A DNA stretch of 64,000 bases from Viola odorata (GCA_963691705.1 OY829539.1:5768501-5832500), one strand, 5' to 3'. Shown: positions 53,584-64,000, counted from the stretch's first letter. The notes: generated by a model from the letters alone, not told the origin. Translations and numbers: made by a program.

Positions 53584-56373
53584 ATGGCTTCTAATTCAGA
53601 ATCCCTTCCTCCACACTCTCACGATGGTGACGTCCATAGGGAACTCTTCCCTACCACTTCTCACGACCTCTTCGCGGTAACACACGCGTATTCATCTACG
53701 CAAACAGACTTTCTCTTTGGATCAACTATGAGTGTATTATTTCCTCAGATAAGCGCCCCCGCGTCTCATATGACAGGGCCCAGTTATTCTACTCCCTCTC
53801 CTATAGGATCCGTGATAGACAGTGCTAATAACCCTTTCGCGAGCTCGATTTCAGCCATTCGTGCCCAATTGGACCACTTAACGGAATTGGCCACTAGGTT
53901 CACGCCTAGTGTTTCTGGATCAGGCGCTCCATCTCAGTTTGTTTTTACTCCACCTATCATCACGGAACGACCGTTATCGTCCCCATTGCATGCGAATGTC
54001 TCTCTAACGCTGCCTGCGTTGAATACGTCAGTCAGTCTTGTACAATTTGCTCATAGGACAGTGGAACCGTACGTGCCACAGGTGCCTCTACTTCCTATTT
54101 CCCAAGAGGAATGACAATGGCATGACGAGGACAGAGGTCGCTGGGATGGTAGGAGAGACGAACACGATAGAGACATATCTCCTGGAGGGAGTGAAAGATC
54201 AAGCAGTAAGAGACATCGAACTAGCTCGCCCAGGAGTAGCAACCCGTCTCCGAGGAGACATCATAACAGGGACCCGCAGAATCGTAGGCGTCATTTGGAG
54301 GTATCCTCACCTCGATACACGTGTAAAATCCTTGATGACACTTCTGGCCACCCCTTTAGCCCACGCATAAGGCGTCACAGAGTCAGTCGACATGTAAAAC
54401 TCCCCTCAGAGTCTTATGACAGCACCAGAGATCCCATTTCCCACCTTCACAAGGTGAAGGAATTTGTGCAATTTCAGACTCACAATGATGCAGCGTTGTG
54501 TCAGATATTTGTAATGACTCTGTCGGGGGTTGCGCGCCTATGGTTCGAAGGCCTTCCTGGCGGATCTATTGACAACTTCTCACAGCTAGAATCTAAATTC
54601 AGGAGTCGATTCAGTACTGCGGTCCCCATCAGGAAATCTGATGCCTCCTTGTTCGATATACACAGAAAATCTCAGGAATCTCTGAGGAATTTCCTCAATT
54701 ATTTTGACACCGAGATGTCGTTCACGCCAGGTGTAACAGTTGATTTCGCTATAGAAGCCTTAAAGCGGAACTGTTGCTATGGAAAACTCAGAGATGCCTT
54801 AATGGTATACCCTCCAGCAACCTTAGATACGTTAAGACTGAAAGCCCACAATTATGCGAGGATGGAAGAGGAAGAGAATAGGGATAGAATTCGAAACATG
54901 CCGCCAGTCATGCCTCCAGTCCCTAACGCTCCCATTACTACTACTTTTGAGGATCGTTTCATCAACGATTATGCTCAGCGAAAGGATCACATCCCCAAGA
55001 CCTCTACTCGGCAAAAAGACAACTCCTCAAAGGGAAAGCCTGGTGACTCCTCAACGCAGCGACAAGGAGATCCCCCTAAGGGACGAGTTTATGACCCAGA
55101 CCTTCCTTCCCTCATCCTACCCAGAGCAGAAATATTAGCGATAGTGGAACAGCGGAACCTGCCTATCCGTTATCCGGCCCCTGTGAGACTGGGGGTAACC
55201 TTGGGAGGAAGGGAAAATGCCTACTCCAAATTTCACAAAGCTAAGGGACTCTCTACAGAAGTGTGTAGAGAACTTAAGCTGGCGATAGAGCGCTTAGTAG
55301 AAGAAGGCTATCTGGGAGAATTTGCCGTCAAAACACGAGAAGAAGCCAAGAGCAACCCGACAAACAGAGTAGCCGACAACAGACCGGCACCTCCCCGCGC
55401 CCCAGGCAACGACACTGGTCTTATAGGAAGGGGTAGGGAAACGCTTATGGTTGATGACGAAGACGTCCCCATCATTAACATCATCGCTGGAGGCACACCC
55501 TATCTGGACGAGTCCGCACAGCTGACACCCGCGGCAGGGGACAAGCGAAAGCGAGCGGACGTGTCAATCAAAAGTGAGGCGATAAGCGCCTTAGATCACA
55601 TGGTATTATCCTTTTCTGAAGAGGACGAGAATGGCGTGATATATCCACACAACGACGCGTTAGTGGTTACGCCCATTATTGCTAGCCATGGAGTTAGAAG
55701 AACTCTTATTGACAACGGAAGTGCGGTGAACCTATTCTCGCTGGAAGCTTACAATCTCATGAAGCGTCCTGATAACGAGCTTACGCCCTGTAAAAAACCC
55801 ATTATCGGAGTAGATGGAGTCCCCATCCTAGTGACTGGAGTAACCACCTTGCCGGTACACTTCAAGGAAGATACCTCCAAGCGGTCAGAGGAGCTTCTAT
55901 TCTTAGTTGTGGATCTAAACCTTCCTTATAACGCCATATTGGGACGGCCATTCCTCAACCGTTTCAGAGCGGCGATATCCCAGAAACATCTAAGGATGAA
56001 ATATCCTTCCTGGGATGGTGTGGTCTCAATCCGGGGTAATCAGAAGTTAGCGGCTGAATGCTACCTGCTCATGACTCAGAAGAGTTGTGATAGGTACGTG
56101 TGCGTAACGGTGGATCCATATGAGCAAAGCGATGAGAAATGCACTCAGCCTATGGACAAGATGATTCACGTCCCCGTTAACGGGGTCGATGGGGCTAGAT
56201 TCTTGGTTAGCGATAACCTCAGCTCGGAGGAAAACCTCCAGTTAGCCCAGCTACTGAACAAATACAAAGGAGAGTTTGTATGGAAACCAACCGACATGCC
56301 CGGTATCTCGCGAGAGGTAGCGGAGCATCGACTTAACGTCAACCCTGACCTAAAGCCAGTTCAGCAGAAATGA
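53584..56373 (+). pseudogene. gag-pro: Element D gag-protease (two in-frame stops)
   Basis: From the ATG at 53584, 66 nt past the PBS, one frame runs on into pol. The first ~240 residues are low in known motifs and end in an Arg/Ser-rich stretch. The gag domain starts at about 305 (FVMTLSGVARLWFEGLPGGSI, LESKFRSRF, FLNYFDTEM). Near 548-566 a segment aligning with the Tat zinc knuckle (SKFHKAKGLSTEVC) has lost a Cys and a His ligand. The aspartic protease has TLIDNGSAVNLFS near 707 and YNAILGRPFLN. Stops: TGA at 54112-54114 and TGA at 56371-56373, both likely former CGA (Arg). No frameshift. Confidence 0.88.
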
Positions 56374-59300
56374 CATGTCTTCTCTACAGAAAAAGTGATA
56401 GCTGTTGACAAAGAAGTAGCAAAGCTTCTCGACGCTGGCTTTATTCGAGAAGTACAATATCCTACCTGGTTGGCTAACCCAGTCCTGGTTCCCAAACCTA
56501 ATGGAGAGTGGCGTATGTGCATCGACTTCACTGACCTGAACGATGCATGTCCCAAAGATTGTTACCTGCTTCCTTGGATTGATCAGCTAGTTGATCAGGC
56601 TGGCGGGTATGCTTATCTGAGCTCGCTAGACGCCAACTCAGGATACCACCAAATCCCCATGGCCAATGAGGATGAAGAGAAAACTGCTTTCATCACTCCC
56701 AAAGCCACTTATTGCTACACGGCGATGCCATTTGGGTTGAAAAATGTTGGAGCCACCTTCCAGCGAATGGCGAATCAAGTCTTCAAAAAATAGATTGGGC
56801 GAAACGTAGAGGCGTATGTCGATGACATACTGGTCAAAAACCACAGCTTCAAAGACCACTTATCCGATCTGGCGGAAATCTTTGAAGTAATGAAACGATA
56901 CCAAATGAAGCTGAACCCTCGAAAGTGTATGTTTGCCTTCCAAACAGACAAATTTTTGGGTTACATGGTCAGTCAAAAGGGTATCCAACCCAACCCTTCA
57001 AAAATCAAAGCCATCCAAGACATGATATCTCCTCGAACCGTGAAGGAGATACATAAGCTAACGGGGCATGTTATCGCTCTAGGACGGTTTATTTCTAAGC
57101 AAGGCGAGAGGTGCCTCCCATTTTTCAAAGTCATATGCAAGAAAGCCATTTTCGAATGGACGACAGAATGTGAAGAGGCATTTGTAGGCCTGAAGGCCTA
57201 CCTATCGTCTAACTTGGTACTGACAAGACCTGAACCTGGCAATATCCTGTATTTATACCTTGGGGTTGCTGACGAGGTGGTCAGTGCGGTCCTTGTGCGA
57301 GACGACAATCACACGCACCGCCCTATATACTTTGAGAGTCACATCTTGAAAGATGCCGAGCTGAGATATGCTCCTATTGAGAAAATAACGTTCGCATTGA
57401 TACAAGTGACGCGAAAGATGGGTCGATATTTCCAGGCTCACACCGTCATCGTGCTTACGGATCAACCTTTAAAAAGGATATTTCGGAAGCCCGAGTCCTC
57501 GGGGAGAATGCTGATTTGGGCCATCGAGCTTGAACAATATGGGCTGCACTACAGATCCCGACCATCTGTGAAGGCTCAAATCCTGGTAGACTTCATCGCG
57601 GAATGCACCTTTACGCCAGATCCGATGACGGAATTGACTGAAAAGGAAAAAGAGGAGCTGGACCTCCCATTCCCTGAAACCTACACTAACCTATGGGTCA
57701 TCCATGTGGATGGTGCCAAAAATTAAGAGCTTGCCGAAGCCGGAATCTTCATGAGTGGGCCTCACGGCATCCAGGTGCGATATGCCATCCGTATCCTACA
57801 ACCGTTATCTAACAACGCCGCAGAATACGAAGCGTTGTTAGTTGGGCTCAGGATAGGAAAAAACTTCTTCATAAAAGGCATACATGATTAAGGGAGGTTG
57901 GGAGACCTGCGGTTGAAAATCTATGGAGACTCCAAGCTGATAATAGACCAAGTCTTGGGACACTCTCAAGCTTGGGAGCCCATCATGGTGCAATACCTTG
58001 CCAAAGTAAAACGCGAGCTGATGGAAATAAAGAAAAGTGGCATACAAGTCAGCCTCGAGCACATTCCTTGAGAGGATAACGCTGAGGCAGATAACCTTGC
58101 CAAACTCGCAGCAAACCCGGAAGCGTCCATACCTAAAGGGGTATACTACCGAGAGATACCCGTGCCTTCCTTCATGGAGGAACAGGCGACGCTCTGTATG
58201 GAAGAAACTAAAAATGACTGGAGAATTCCCGTCATAAAATACTTGAAACATGATGAGCTACCAGCAGATAATGCTGAGAAAAAGAAAGTACTAAAGTAAG
58301 CGTCACGGTGCATGTACTATAACGGGGAACTAATGCGGAGATGTTTCTCTCACCCAGCTACTAGGTGCATAATGGAACAAGAAGGTCTTCATACCCTCCG
58401 CGAAATCCACGAAGGAATTTGCGGCATACACGCATCCGGCGGCACCCTGGCTGCGCAGGTCTTTAGATCAGGGTTCTACTAGCCTACTATCCGAAAAGAC
58501 TGCCATAATTACGTGCGAACTTGCCGAAAGTGTCAGGAATTCTCTAAGATTCCTCGACAACCCGCCATACAAATTTATGACATCATCGCTCCTTGTCCTT
58601 TTGTGAAATGGGGGATTGATATCCTAGGACCGTTCCCAAAGGCGAGGTCTCAGTTAAAGTTTGTGGTCGTGGCGGTAGACTACTTTACCAAATGGGCAGA
58701 AGCTGAGGCGGTTGCCAACATCACGATAGAGAAAATCTGGCGTTTCTTCAAACATCAACTTATGATGCGATTCGGCATACCCCGTGTGCTAGTCAGCGAT
58801 AACGGAACGCAATTCACTATCCAATTTTTCAAAGACTAATGCGTGGAGTTCGGAATCGAGCAGAGGTTCTCTTCCGTGGCTCATCCGCAAACCAATGATC
58901 AGGCAGAGGTGATGAACCGAAGCATCCTTAATGGTGTTAAGAAGAACCTAGAAGGATCCAAAAAGAAATGGGTAGATGAGCTGCCGTATGTGATGTGGGC
59001 ATACCGCATGACCACGAAAACTAGCACGGGAGAAACACCATTCGCACTAGCTTTCGGTACTGAGGCCGTCACACCCGTGGAGATTGGTACTATGAGCCTA
59101 CGAGTGGCCTATTTCAGAGAAGAGTTGAATAAGGAAAGGTTACGAGCTAACCTTGACGCGCTGCTAGAATTACAAGAGGAAGCTTTTCTGAAAATGTTAC
59201 ATTACAAACAAAAGATGGCGCGTTATCACAATAGGCGCGTTAAAGAACGACTGCTAAAAGTAGGCGACCTGCTACTCAGAGACAAGCGAGCAACCGGTCA

Positions 59301-59454
59301 ACGCCGGGGAAAGCTCAGCCCGAACTGGGAAGGGACATACCGCGTTTCCCGTATTGTTGGGAGGGGAGCGTATCATCTGGACACACTCGACGGTACCCCC
59401 TTACCTAACTCTCGGAATATTGCTCGTTTGAAATTATATCATGCTAGACTTTGA
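56374..59454 (+). pseudogene. pol: Element D pol: RT, RNase H, aRNase H, integrase (seven in-frame stops)
   Basis: In frame with gag-pro and without a frameshift. RT: LANPVLVPKPNGEWRMCIDF, LDANSGYHQIPM, MPFGLKNVGATFQRM and YVDD at 56815-56826. Ty3 RNase H follows (PIEKITFALIQVTRKMGRYF), then the archaeal-type RNase H (VIHVDGAKN, NNAAEYEALLVGLRIG, IYGDSKLIIDQVLG, EDNAEADNLAKLA). Integrase has TCRKCQ, KWGIDILGPF, SDNGTQF and QAEVMNRS with the catalytic Glu at 58906-58908, and a C-terminal KVGDLLLR. Stops: 56791 TAG, 57724 TAA, 57889 TAA, 58069 TGA, 58297 TAA, 58480 TAG and 58837 TAA, most of them explicable as C-to-T changes of Gln, Arg or Trp codons. The product was a normal Tat polyprotein before decay. 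Confidence 0.9.
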
Positions 59455-59554
59455 TTTATCTCTGCATGTTTTACTAACGCTAGCCCTAACCTGTGCTAAC
59501 GCTCGAATAGTGAGCTTCCTTGTGTTTTGCGGCTGTGTGTGTGCGCAGATGATG

Positions 59555-60110
59555 AAAAGGGGTTGCCAGGAGTGAAAAGTCCTATCCTTGTGATGGTCGG
59601 TCTTGATCAGACGGCTCACTAAGTGAGGGCACGCCTTGGCACACCTAATATTTAGTGTTGGGAGTGAAAAGTCCTATCCTTGTGGTAGCCACGTGTGGGC
59701 CATAAGACGAGGCACGTCCCGACACCCCCGGGGGTGAAAAGTCCTTTCCTTTTGGCAAACCGTGCTAATATAGGCGGCCCACTAAGATGAGGCACGCCCC
59801 GGTATCCCTGAGAGCGAAAAGTCCAATCCTTATACCGACTATTCTCGTGGAGACGGCTCGTTAAGGAAAGGCACGCCTTAGGGAAATAGTAACTCCATCT
59901 TGGAAGTGAAAATCCTATCCTTGTGACCGAGCTAATATAGACGGCTCACTAAGTGAGGGCACGATTCCGGGATGCGAGGACAACGCCCGAAAGTAAAAAT
60001 TCCTAACCTTGTGACGACCTGTCCTAATCAGACGGCTCACCAAGAAGAGGCACTTTCCGGCCGATCGTGGTAACATGGAAACACGAAGAATCGCAAAATC
60101 CTAGCAAGTA
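59555..60110 (+). repeat. Tandem repeats in the 3' region of element D
   Basis: About seven diverged units of ~75-95 bp, each with GTGAAAAGTCCTATCCTTGTG followed by AGACGGCTCACTAAG-GAGGCACG. They start within 100 bp after the pol stop. Such arrays are characteristic of the 3' untranslated region of Tat elements. No coding capacity. Confidence 0.85.
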
Positions 60111-60735
60111 ACCAGATGCGGAATCCCTGGTGAAGTGAGCTGGTTAAGAAAGCGATAACAAGCGACACTTGCACCCTAAAATGGCAGCGGATTGGCTCCT
60201 ACGGGTAACTCGTGTCCGTTATCGCATATCTCTTACTAATAAACATTAATTGAGAGTGTGCAGGATATTTCTGACTAACGGAGATATCAATGCTCGAGAA
60301 GACAACGGAGTTGTGCAACCCGTCAACAAAATTGACGTGAGGCCAATCGCACTGATTTCTACATGATTCGAGGAGTAGGGCCTAAAGACCGTGCTCGTTA
60401 TCTCTTTTGATCGTGGGAAAGATACTTCTTTTCTATGGAATATCATTTCTGATGATGTCGAGCAGTGGTTAAGATGAACCTGGCAAAACCTGTCAGCATA
60501 ATCAGGATGATAATGGCACGATGGCCGTGCTAAGTGAAACTTGAAGAAAAAGAAGTACAGAAAAGAAATCAACAACAAAGAAATCCAATATCATAAAAGT
60601 GTTGCTGTTTAAAACACCCACAAAGGGTCGCAAAAATATACAAAAAAGATGGAGAAAAAGAGGATGACACTTAATCCTCACAAAAAGATGGCGACGATAC
60701 CCTGCCTACGACTAATTCCCTGAGCTCTCCCGCCC
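60111..60735. other. Spacer between the tandem repeats and the antisense ORF
   Basis: No gene supported. A minus-strand frame at 60246-60578 has no domain. This would be the downstream (3') region of the antisense transcription unit. Confidence 0.5.
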
Positions 60736-61803
60736 CTAGTAGCTCTTTGACCTGGTTATGCGGAAGCCTTCATCATTAAGATCAGCGAAATTCTGCAAAA
60801 AGGCGTCAAAAATGGTGTCACCTCTGTAAAATTCTTCTCCATGAACCTCCACGAAATAGTCAGCCATGATGGCAGCAGTCCTTTTGACATACCACTGACA
60901 CTTGACTATCATCTCTCTCTCAAGTACCACCTTCTCTCCTGCCAAGGCAGCCCTCTCTTCCGCCAGAGCCGCTTTCTCTCCCTCAAGAGTGATACTCTTC
61001 AACTGTTCAGCTGACAGAGCGGCATTAGAATCGGCCAACTGTTGCTTTGCCTCTCTTGCCTCCTCTTTGTCCGCTTCCATGGCCTTTACGCATTCTTGTC
61101 GCTCTTCCAGCAACCTCTGCTTTTCTTCTTGCTCCTTGGGAAGTTTGTCTGCGGAAGCGGCAAGGGCAACTATCTTTTGCGACATGCGCTCTGTATAATG
61201 ATGAAACCGGATGAGACCGGTAAAGAGATTAGAACGCAGCAAGTCAACTTGCTCTCTATCTCCTTCAGCAGCAAAAGTTCTTTGTTCTTCGGAAGATGTT
61301 AGCATATGAGCGGCTAAGAATGAAGTAGTGATAGTAGAGTTATTGCCCCCGATGGCTGCAATTCCTGAACTACGCAGTGTAGTCAGGTCCAGTTGATGGG
61401 TAACGGGCCCGACAACGTTAACTGAACTTACATCGGCCAGGAGGTTGGACACAACCGCTCCCTCCCCAAAGTGCTTAAGCGCTGAAGCATCAGAAGGAAC
61501 AAAGACCACGACAGGAGGAGAGGGAGGCTGGTTAGTAGAGGAACCCCCCTGGAGCCCGAAAGGGTCATGGGGTTGATAGGAGGAGAAGCCTGATAAGTCG
61601 TCATTATAGCCCAAGTTAGAAGAGAAACGAGGAACCTCTGAGCCAAATGAGGGTGGAGAAGTCTCGAAAGGCCCAGGAATGCCCATGTTCCCAAAAATAT
61701 TAGCGGCCTGGTTTTGGGGAGGTAGCGAAGAGTCAAAAGCGGTCTGATGCTTTTCCCCGACGACAACTTGACTCGACGACAGGCTTGTGCCTTCATCAGA
61801 TCT
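60736..61803 (-). pseudogene. Antisense ORF of element D, C-terminal exon (coiled coil)
   Basis: Minus strand, open from just after a TAG at 61804-61806 (frame is also open for about 75 nt before it) to the stop at 60736. The first ~140 residues are rich in S, P, G and Q and look disordered. The middle (about from AALSAEQLKSITLEGEK, with KLPKEQEEKQRLLEERQ before it) is a strong coiled coil. The end (MADYFVEVHGEEFYRGDTIFD) is compact. This fits the C-terminal half of the antisense proteins of Tat-lineage elements. Function unknown. The TAG separates it from RKR upstream, so the gene is damaged unless the TAG is in an intron. Confidence 0.65.
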
Positions 61804-61985
61804 CTACCTCTTCCTTGATTGATTCAACACTTGCCTCAAATCCATATTGCCCGGAGGTAGCGTATGGGTAGAAGCGGCAGAAGTGTCTTATGAAGAAAAA
61901 CAATCACCTGATGTGAAAAATAAAAGAAAATGCAGGAAGGCATTGAAGAACAATACAAGAGATATTGTGGAGCATTTACAGTTAC

Positions 61986-62332
61986 CGCTTCAGCGATAAG
62001 TGCTTCTGAAGAGGCTGCCGCATCCAAAGAAGGCGGGAGGGTAGCAACGCTCCTTGTCTTCCTTTTCTTTTTTCCCTTTGTGGAAGCCTTAGAAGCGGCT
62101 GGCTGAACAGGAAGAGTAGAAACTGATATGACAGGAATACCGACAAGTATGGTTGCGGTTTCCTCATCAACCGAAGTAGAAGATGCTTGGGGAGGAATCG
62201 AAATAGTAACAGGTGGAACAAATGAAGTGGCGGCGGTATCGGCAACTGCGACCGTTCGTTCGGCCTCCTCTCTTTGTCGAAGCCTTTTTAAGCGCCTCCT
62301 AACGCTCTCGGGAATGTACTTGGGATCAGTTG
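61986..62332 (-). pseudogene. Antisense ORF of element D, middle exon
   Basis: Minus strand, reading TDPKYIPESVRRRLKRLRQREEAER followed by a Ser/Ala/Val-rich linker and a basic KGKKKRKTR stretch that could be a nuclear localisation signal. It begins after an acceptor-like TTTTGCAA (AG changed to AA) preceded 27 nt upstream by a perfect TACTAAC branch-point sequence (62359-62365). It ends at a GTAACT donor (61980-61985). A TTTTCACATCAG acceptor lies at 61908-61910. The frame is open throughout. Confidence 0.6.
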
Positions 62333-62401
62333 TTGCAAAATCATAAGACAATGTTAGCGTTAGTATCAATGCCGATAATCAAAAAATGACGCGATACTCA
62401 C

Positions 62402-62912
62402 GTTTAACACAGGAGCGGATATCGGCCCCGCAGGCCAGAATGCGGGTATGAACGCTGATTTCCAGTTTGAGCAGCTTGTCAAACCAGTTTTGCTCTGTCT
62501 CGTTAAGATCCTCCCGGTGCCAAGCACTGTCCTTGACGTCTTGGTTGAAACCAGACAGCCACCATGGGCCCGGAAGCTCGGGAGTTTTGACAACAAAAAA
62601 TTGTTCTTTCCACCCATCAATGGAAGACTCTAAATGAAGGAGTTTCCAAGTGAAGTTCCTAAGGGAATCATCGTCATAACGGGGTGATATCGCTATCACA
62701 CCCCGACGGTTGTACATTCGAAACAAAGATTTGAGTAGTGCAAGGGAAGGAGAGGCAATTCCCTTGTACTTACAAAGTTCTAAAAATGCATAAACGCCGC
62801 AGTATGCATTTGGAGCTAATTGAACAGGGCTCAGATCAAGAGAAGTGAGCAACTCTTGGATAAGAGAGTCAACCGGAAACTGAAAACTGTAGCGAAACAT
62901 CTGGGCATACAA
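62402..62912 (-). pseudogene. Antisense ORF of element D, N-terminal exon (Transposase_28-like)
   Basis: Minus strand. First Met at 62912, but the frame is open upstream to at least 63000, so the true start is uncertain. The segment FRYSFQFPVDSLIQELLTSLDL and SPVQLAPNAYCGVYAFLELC resembles the putative gypsy-type transposon domain (Pfam Transposase_28), which despite its name is found in antisense ORFs of Tat-lineage elements. Followed by PPWWLSGF-like GPWWLSGFNQD. It ends at a consensus GTGAGT donor (62396-62401), with intron phase matching the next exon. The role of this protein is not known. Confidence 0.65.
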
Positions 62913-63015
62913 GATTCTACGTTTGCCGGTCAGAACGCTTGATAAGATTTTGTCTTCTGCCGAAGGATGTATGGCGAAACAGCTCCTCTCAAATCGGTGC
63001 TCACGACGGTTCGCG

Positions 63016-63152
63016 GTACCTGCAATACGCCGGAGGGGGTCTCCTGCGGAAACACTCCAATGCTTAAGTCAGTATGTGTACTGAATTTGGCAGAGTTTGG
63101 GCCAGTCAGATTAAGCTTACCTGCCTCCTCTGAGGGGGAGGTATATATATAG
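63016..63152 (-). promoter_or_regulatory. LTR-like promoter and leader of the antisense ORF
   Basis: Minus strand: TATA box CTATATATATACC (63141-63152), then about 50 nt later CTCTGCCAAATTCA, CATACTGACTTAAGCATTGGAGTGT and CCCCCTCCGGCGTATTGCAGG (63096-63019). The plus-strand 5' LTR of D has TATAAATA (53288), then about 50 nt later CTCTGCCAAATTACA, CATACTAACTTAAGCATCGG and CCCCTCCGGCGCTTTGCAGG (53343-53420). Order and spacing agree. Confidence 0.7.
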
Positions 63153-63623
63153 AAGAATTGAGCATTTCCGCGCTTGGGGATAGCTAGAGAGCTATCCCTA
63201 ACGTTAGGGATCGTGGTTCGCCCCTCGGATGATATGTTACCGTGGCGGTAGCCATGGGATAAATGCTACCACGATAGGGTAGCGACTGAGTGGTCCTCCT
63301 GACGCGTGGCATTCCTTAGAATGAGACAGCTCCTCGAGCCATCTAGAAGGTTTGTTTGGGGAAACTCCTGAGCGCTGTTTTGCCCTCTGGGCGTCAGCCT
63401 CTGGGGGAGGCGGTGTCCCTCTACCTACCGCGAAGGTGGGAGCAGTGATCTCTTATTTCAGTTCAGGGCAATAGACGGAAATACCCTTTTCCTTAGGTGG
63501 ATTGTTATCATAAGCCCAACTGAAAATGAGCCCGAGTGTTTACCAAGGGCTAACGCCCCTTTTCTGTGAGGTATCAGAGCGTTTCCTTGTCAGAAGGTGG
63601 TTTAGGTGATTTCTGTCAGGGCT
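63153..63623. other. Region between divergent promoters
   Basis: No gene seen. It contains an ATCCCTAACGTTAGGGAT palindrome at 63194-63211. It lies between a minus-strand TATA (63141) and a plus-strand TATA (63624). Confidence 0.5.
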
Positions 63624-63630
63624 TATAAAT
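63624..63630 (+). promoter_or_regulatory. TATA box upstream of the right-edge ORF
   Basis: TATAAAT in GGCTTATAAATTGG, about 65 bp before the ATG at 63693, a normal plant promoter-to-start distance. Confidence 0.45.
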
Positions 63631-63692
63631 TGGAGATTCTTCTGCGCAAGTTTCCTCGCACTTGTACGTCCCTTTCTTTTCCATATTTCGCT

Positions 63693-64000
63693 ATGGATGA
63701 ACTGACCCGAAATTTCCTGATCTCTAAAACTTTGACCTGAAGAACCTTACTGAAGGTGACATCGGCTTCCTGGAGAGGATGATCACCAAGACCTCGGAGG
63801 ATGTCCTGGAGTTGCAGGGGATACTTACCCCTATTTTGTCCAAACAGCTGGGGATATCTTTGGAGGACTTTAGTCCTTTAGAGAGCTTGGCGAAGCTGGC
63901 CACTACTACTGCCCATCTTGACGTGGTTGCCTCGATGCTGCAACAGCGGAAGGACTTGCTAGCCTGCTGCTTGAAGGGGATGAGGGCCTGCTCCGCTGAG
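63693..64000 (+). pseudogene. Unrecognised ORF running off the window, frameshifted
   Basis: The ATG at 63693 opens MDELTRNFLISKT and meets TGA at 63738-63740. In another frame, from just after a stop at 63725, the sequence FDLKNLTEGDIGFLERM is followed by an open frame to the window end (through VLELQGILTPILSKQLGIS and LDVVASMLQQRKDLL). The two parts read as one protein with a single-base frameshift around 63725-63735. Leucine-rich, probably helical; no domain recognised. It could be a gag-like or host-derived protein of the next element. Confidence 0.45.

Larger units (their letters stand above)
53000..63152 (+). mobile_element. Element D: Tat-lineage Ty3/gypsy retrotransposon with antisense ORF
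   Basis: Plus strand: 5' LTR ending at 53497, PBS 53501-53518, gag-pro and pol in one frame 53584-59454, tandem-repeat 3' region, then an antisense multi-exon ORF (60736-62912). The double RNase H and the antisense ORF between integrase and the 3' LTR are known for Tat-lineage elements of the Grande/Retand/RIRE2 kind. The 3' LTR was not found, so the right limit given is only that of the antisense transcription unit; the element may run past the window. Heavily mutated by stop codons. Confidence 0.8.

Overview
This is plant nuclear DNA made almost entirely of nested LTR retrotransposons. I see no host gene, rRNA, tRNA or CRISPR array. The very large Ty3/gypsy elements, with ~4 kb LTRs, an extra ORF upstream of gag and a second (archaeal-type) RNase H after the Ty3 RNase H, are typical of the Ogre/Tat lineage. 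They point to an angiosperm, probably a dicot with a large repeat-rich genome. The species cannot be read from the sequence.

Layout. (1) Positions 1-2640 hold decayed LTR-like pieces of low certainty. (2) A dead Ty3/gypsy integrase gene, element C (minus strand), is split into 2640-3174 and 51176-51805. (3) Element B, an Ogre-like element on the minus strand (3175-51170), sits in that integrase and has a perfect 5-bp target duplication, ATACT. (4) Element A, a second Ogre-like element of a related subfamily (3207-27570, minus strand), sits inside the 3' LTR of B. (5) 51806-52996 is the 3' end of a small plus-strand LTR element (F). (6) From about 53000 there is a plus-strand Tat-lineage element (D). 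Its gag-pol is one reading frame with nine stop codons and no frameshift, followed by a tandem-repeat 3' region and an antisense multi-exon ORF (60736-62912). (7) The right edge holds a promoter-like stretch and an unrecognised, frameshifted plus-strand ORF running off the window.

A and B share one plan, read on the minus strand: 5' LTR with TATA box, splice donor, cluster of palindromes and hairpin array; PBS; ORF1 (DUF7745-like plus coiled coil); gag-protease; a ~150-bp intron; RT-RNase H-aRNase H-integrase; a long 3' untranslated region with tandem repeats; a PPT with an adjacent hairpin; 3' LTR. Splice-site-like sequences conserved in both copies (LTR donor, acceptors just before ORF1 and gag, and the pro/pol intron) suggest that alternative splicing makes separate ORF1 and gag-pol messages. 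The palindrome cluster lies just past the LTR donor, so only unspliced genomic RNA would keep it, the layout expected of a packaging or dimerisation signal.

A is the younger copy: about a dozen LTR differences in 4.25 kb by eye, and one premature stop in each of its three coding units. B is older: about thirty LTR differences plus indels, several stops, a 40-bp RT deletion, a frameshift and a Glu-to-Lys change at the catalytic glutamate of integrase. Its ORF1 is still open. Neither copy looks autonomous. All counts and alignments were made by eye.
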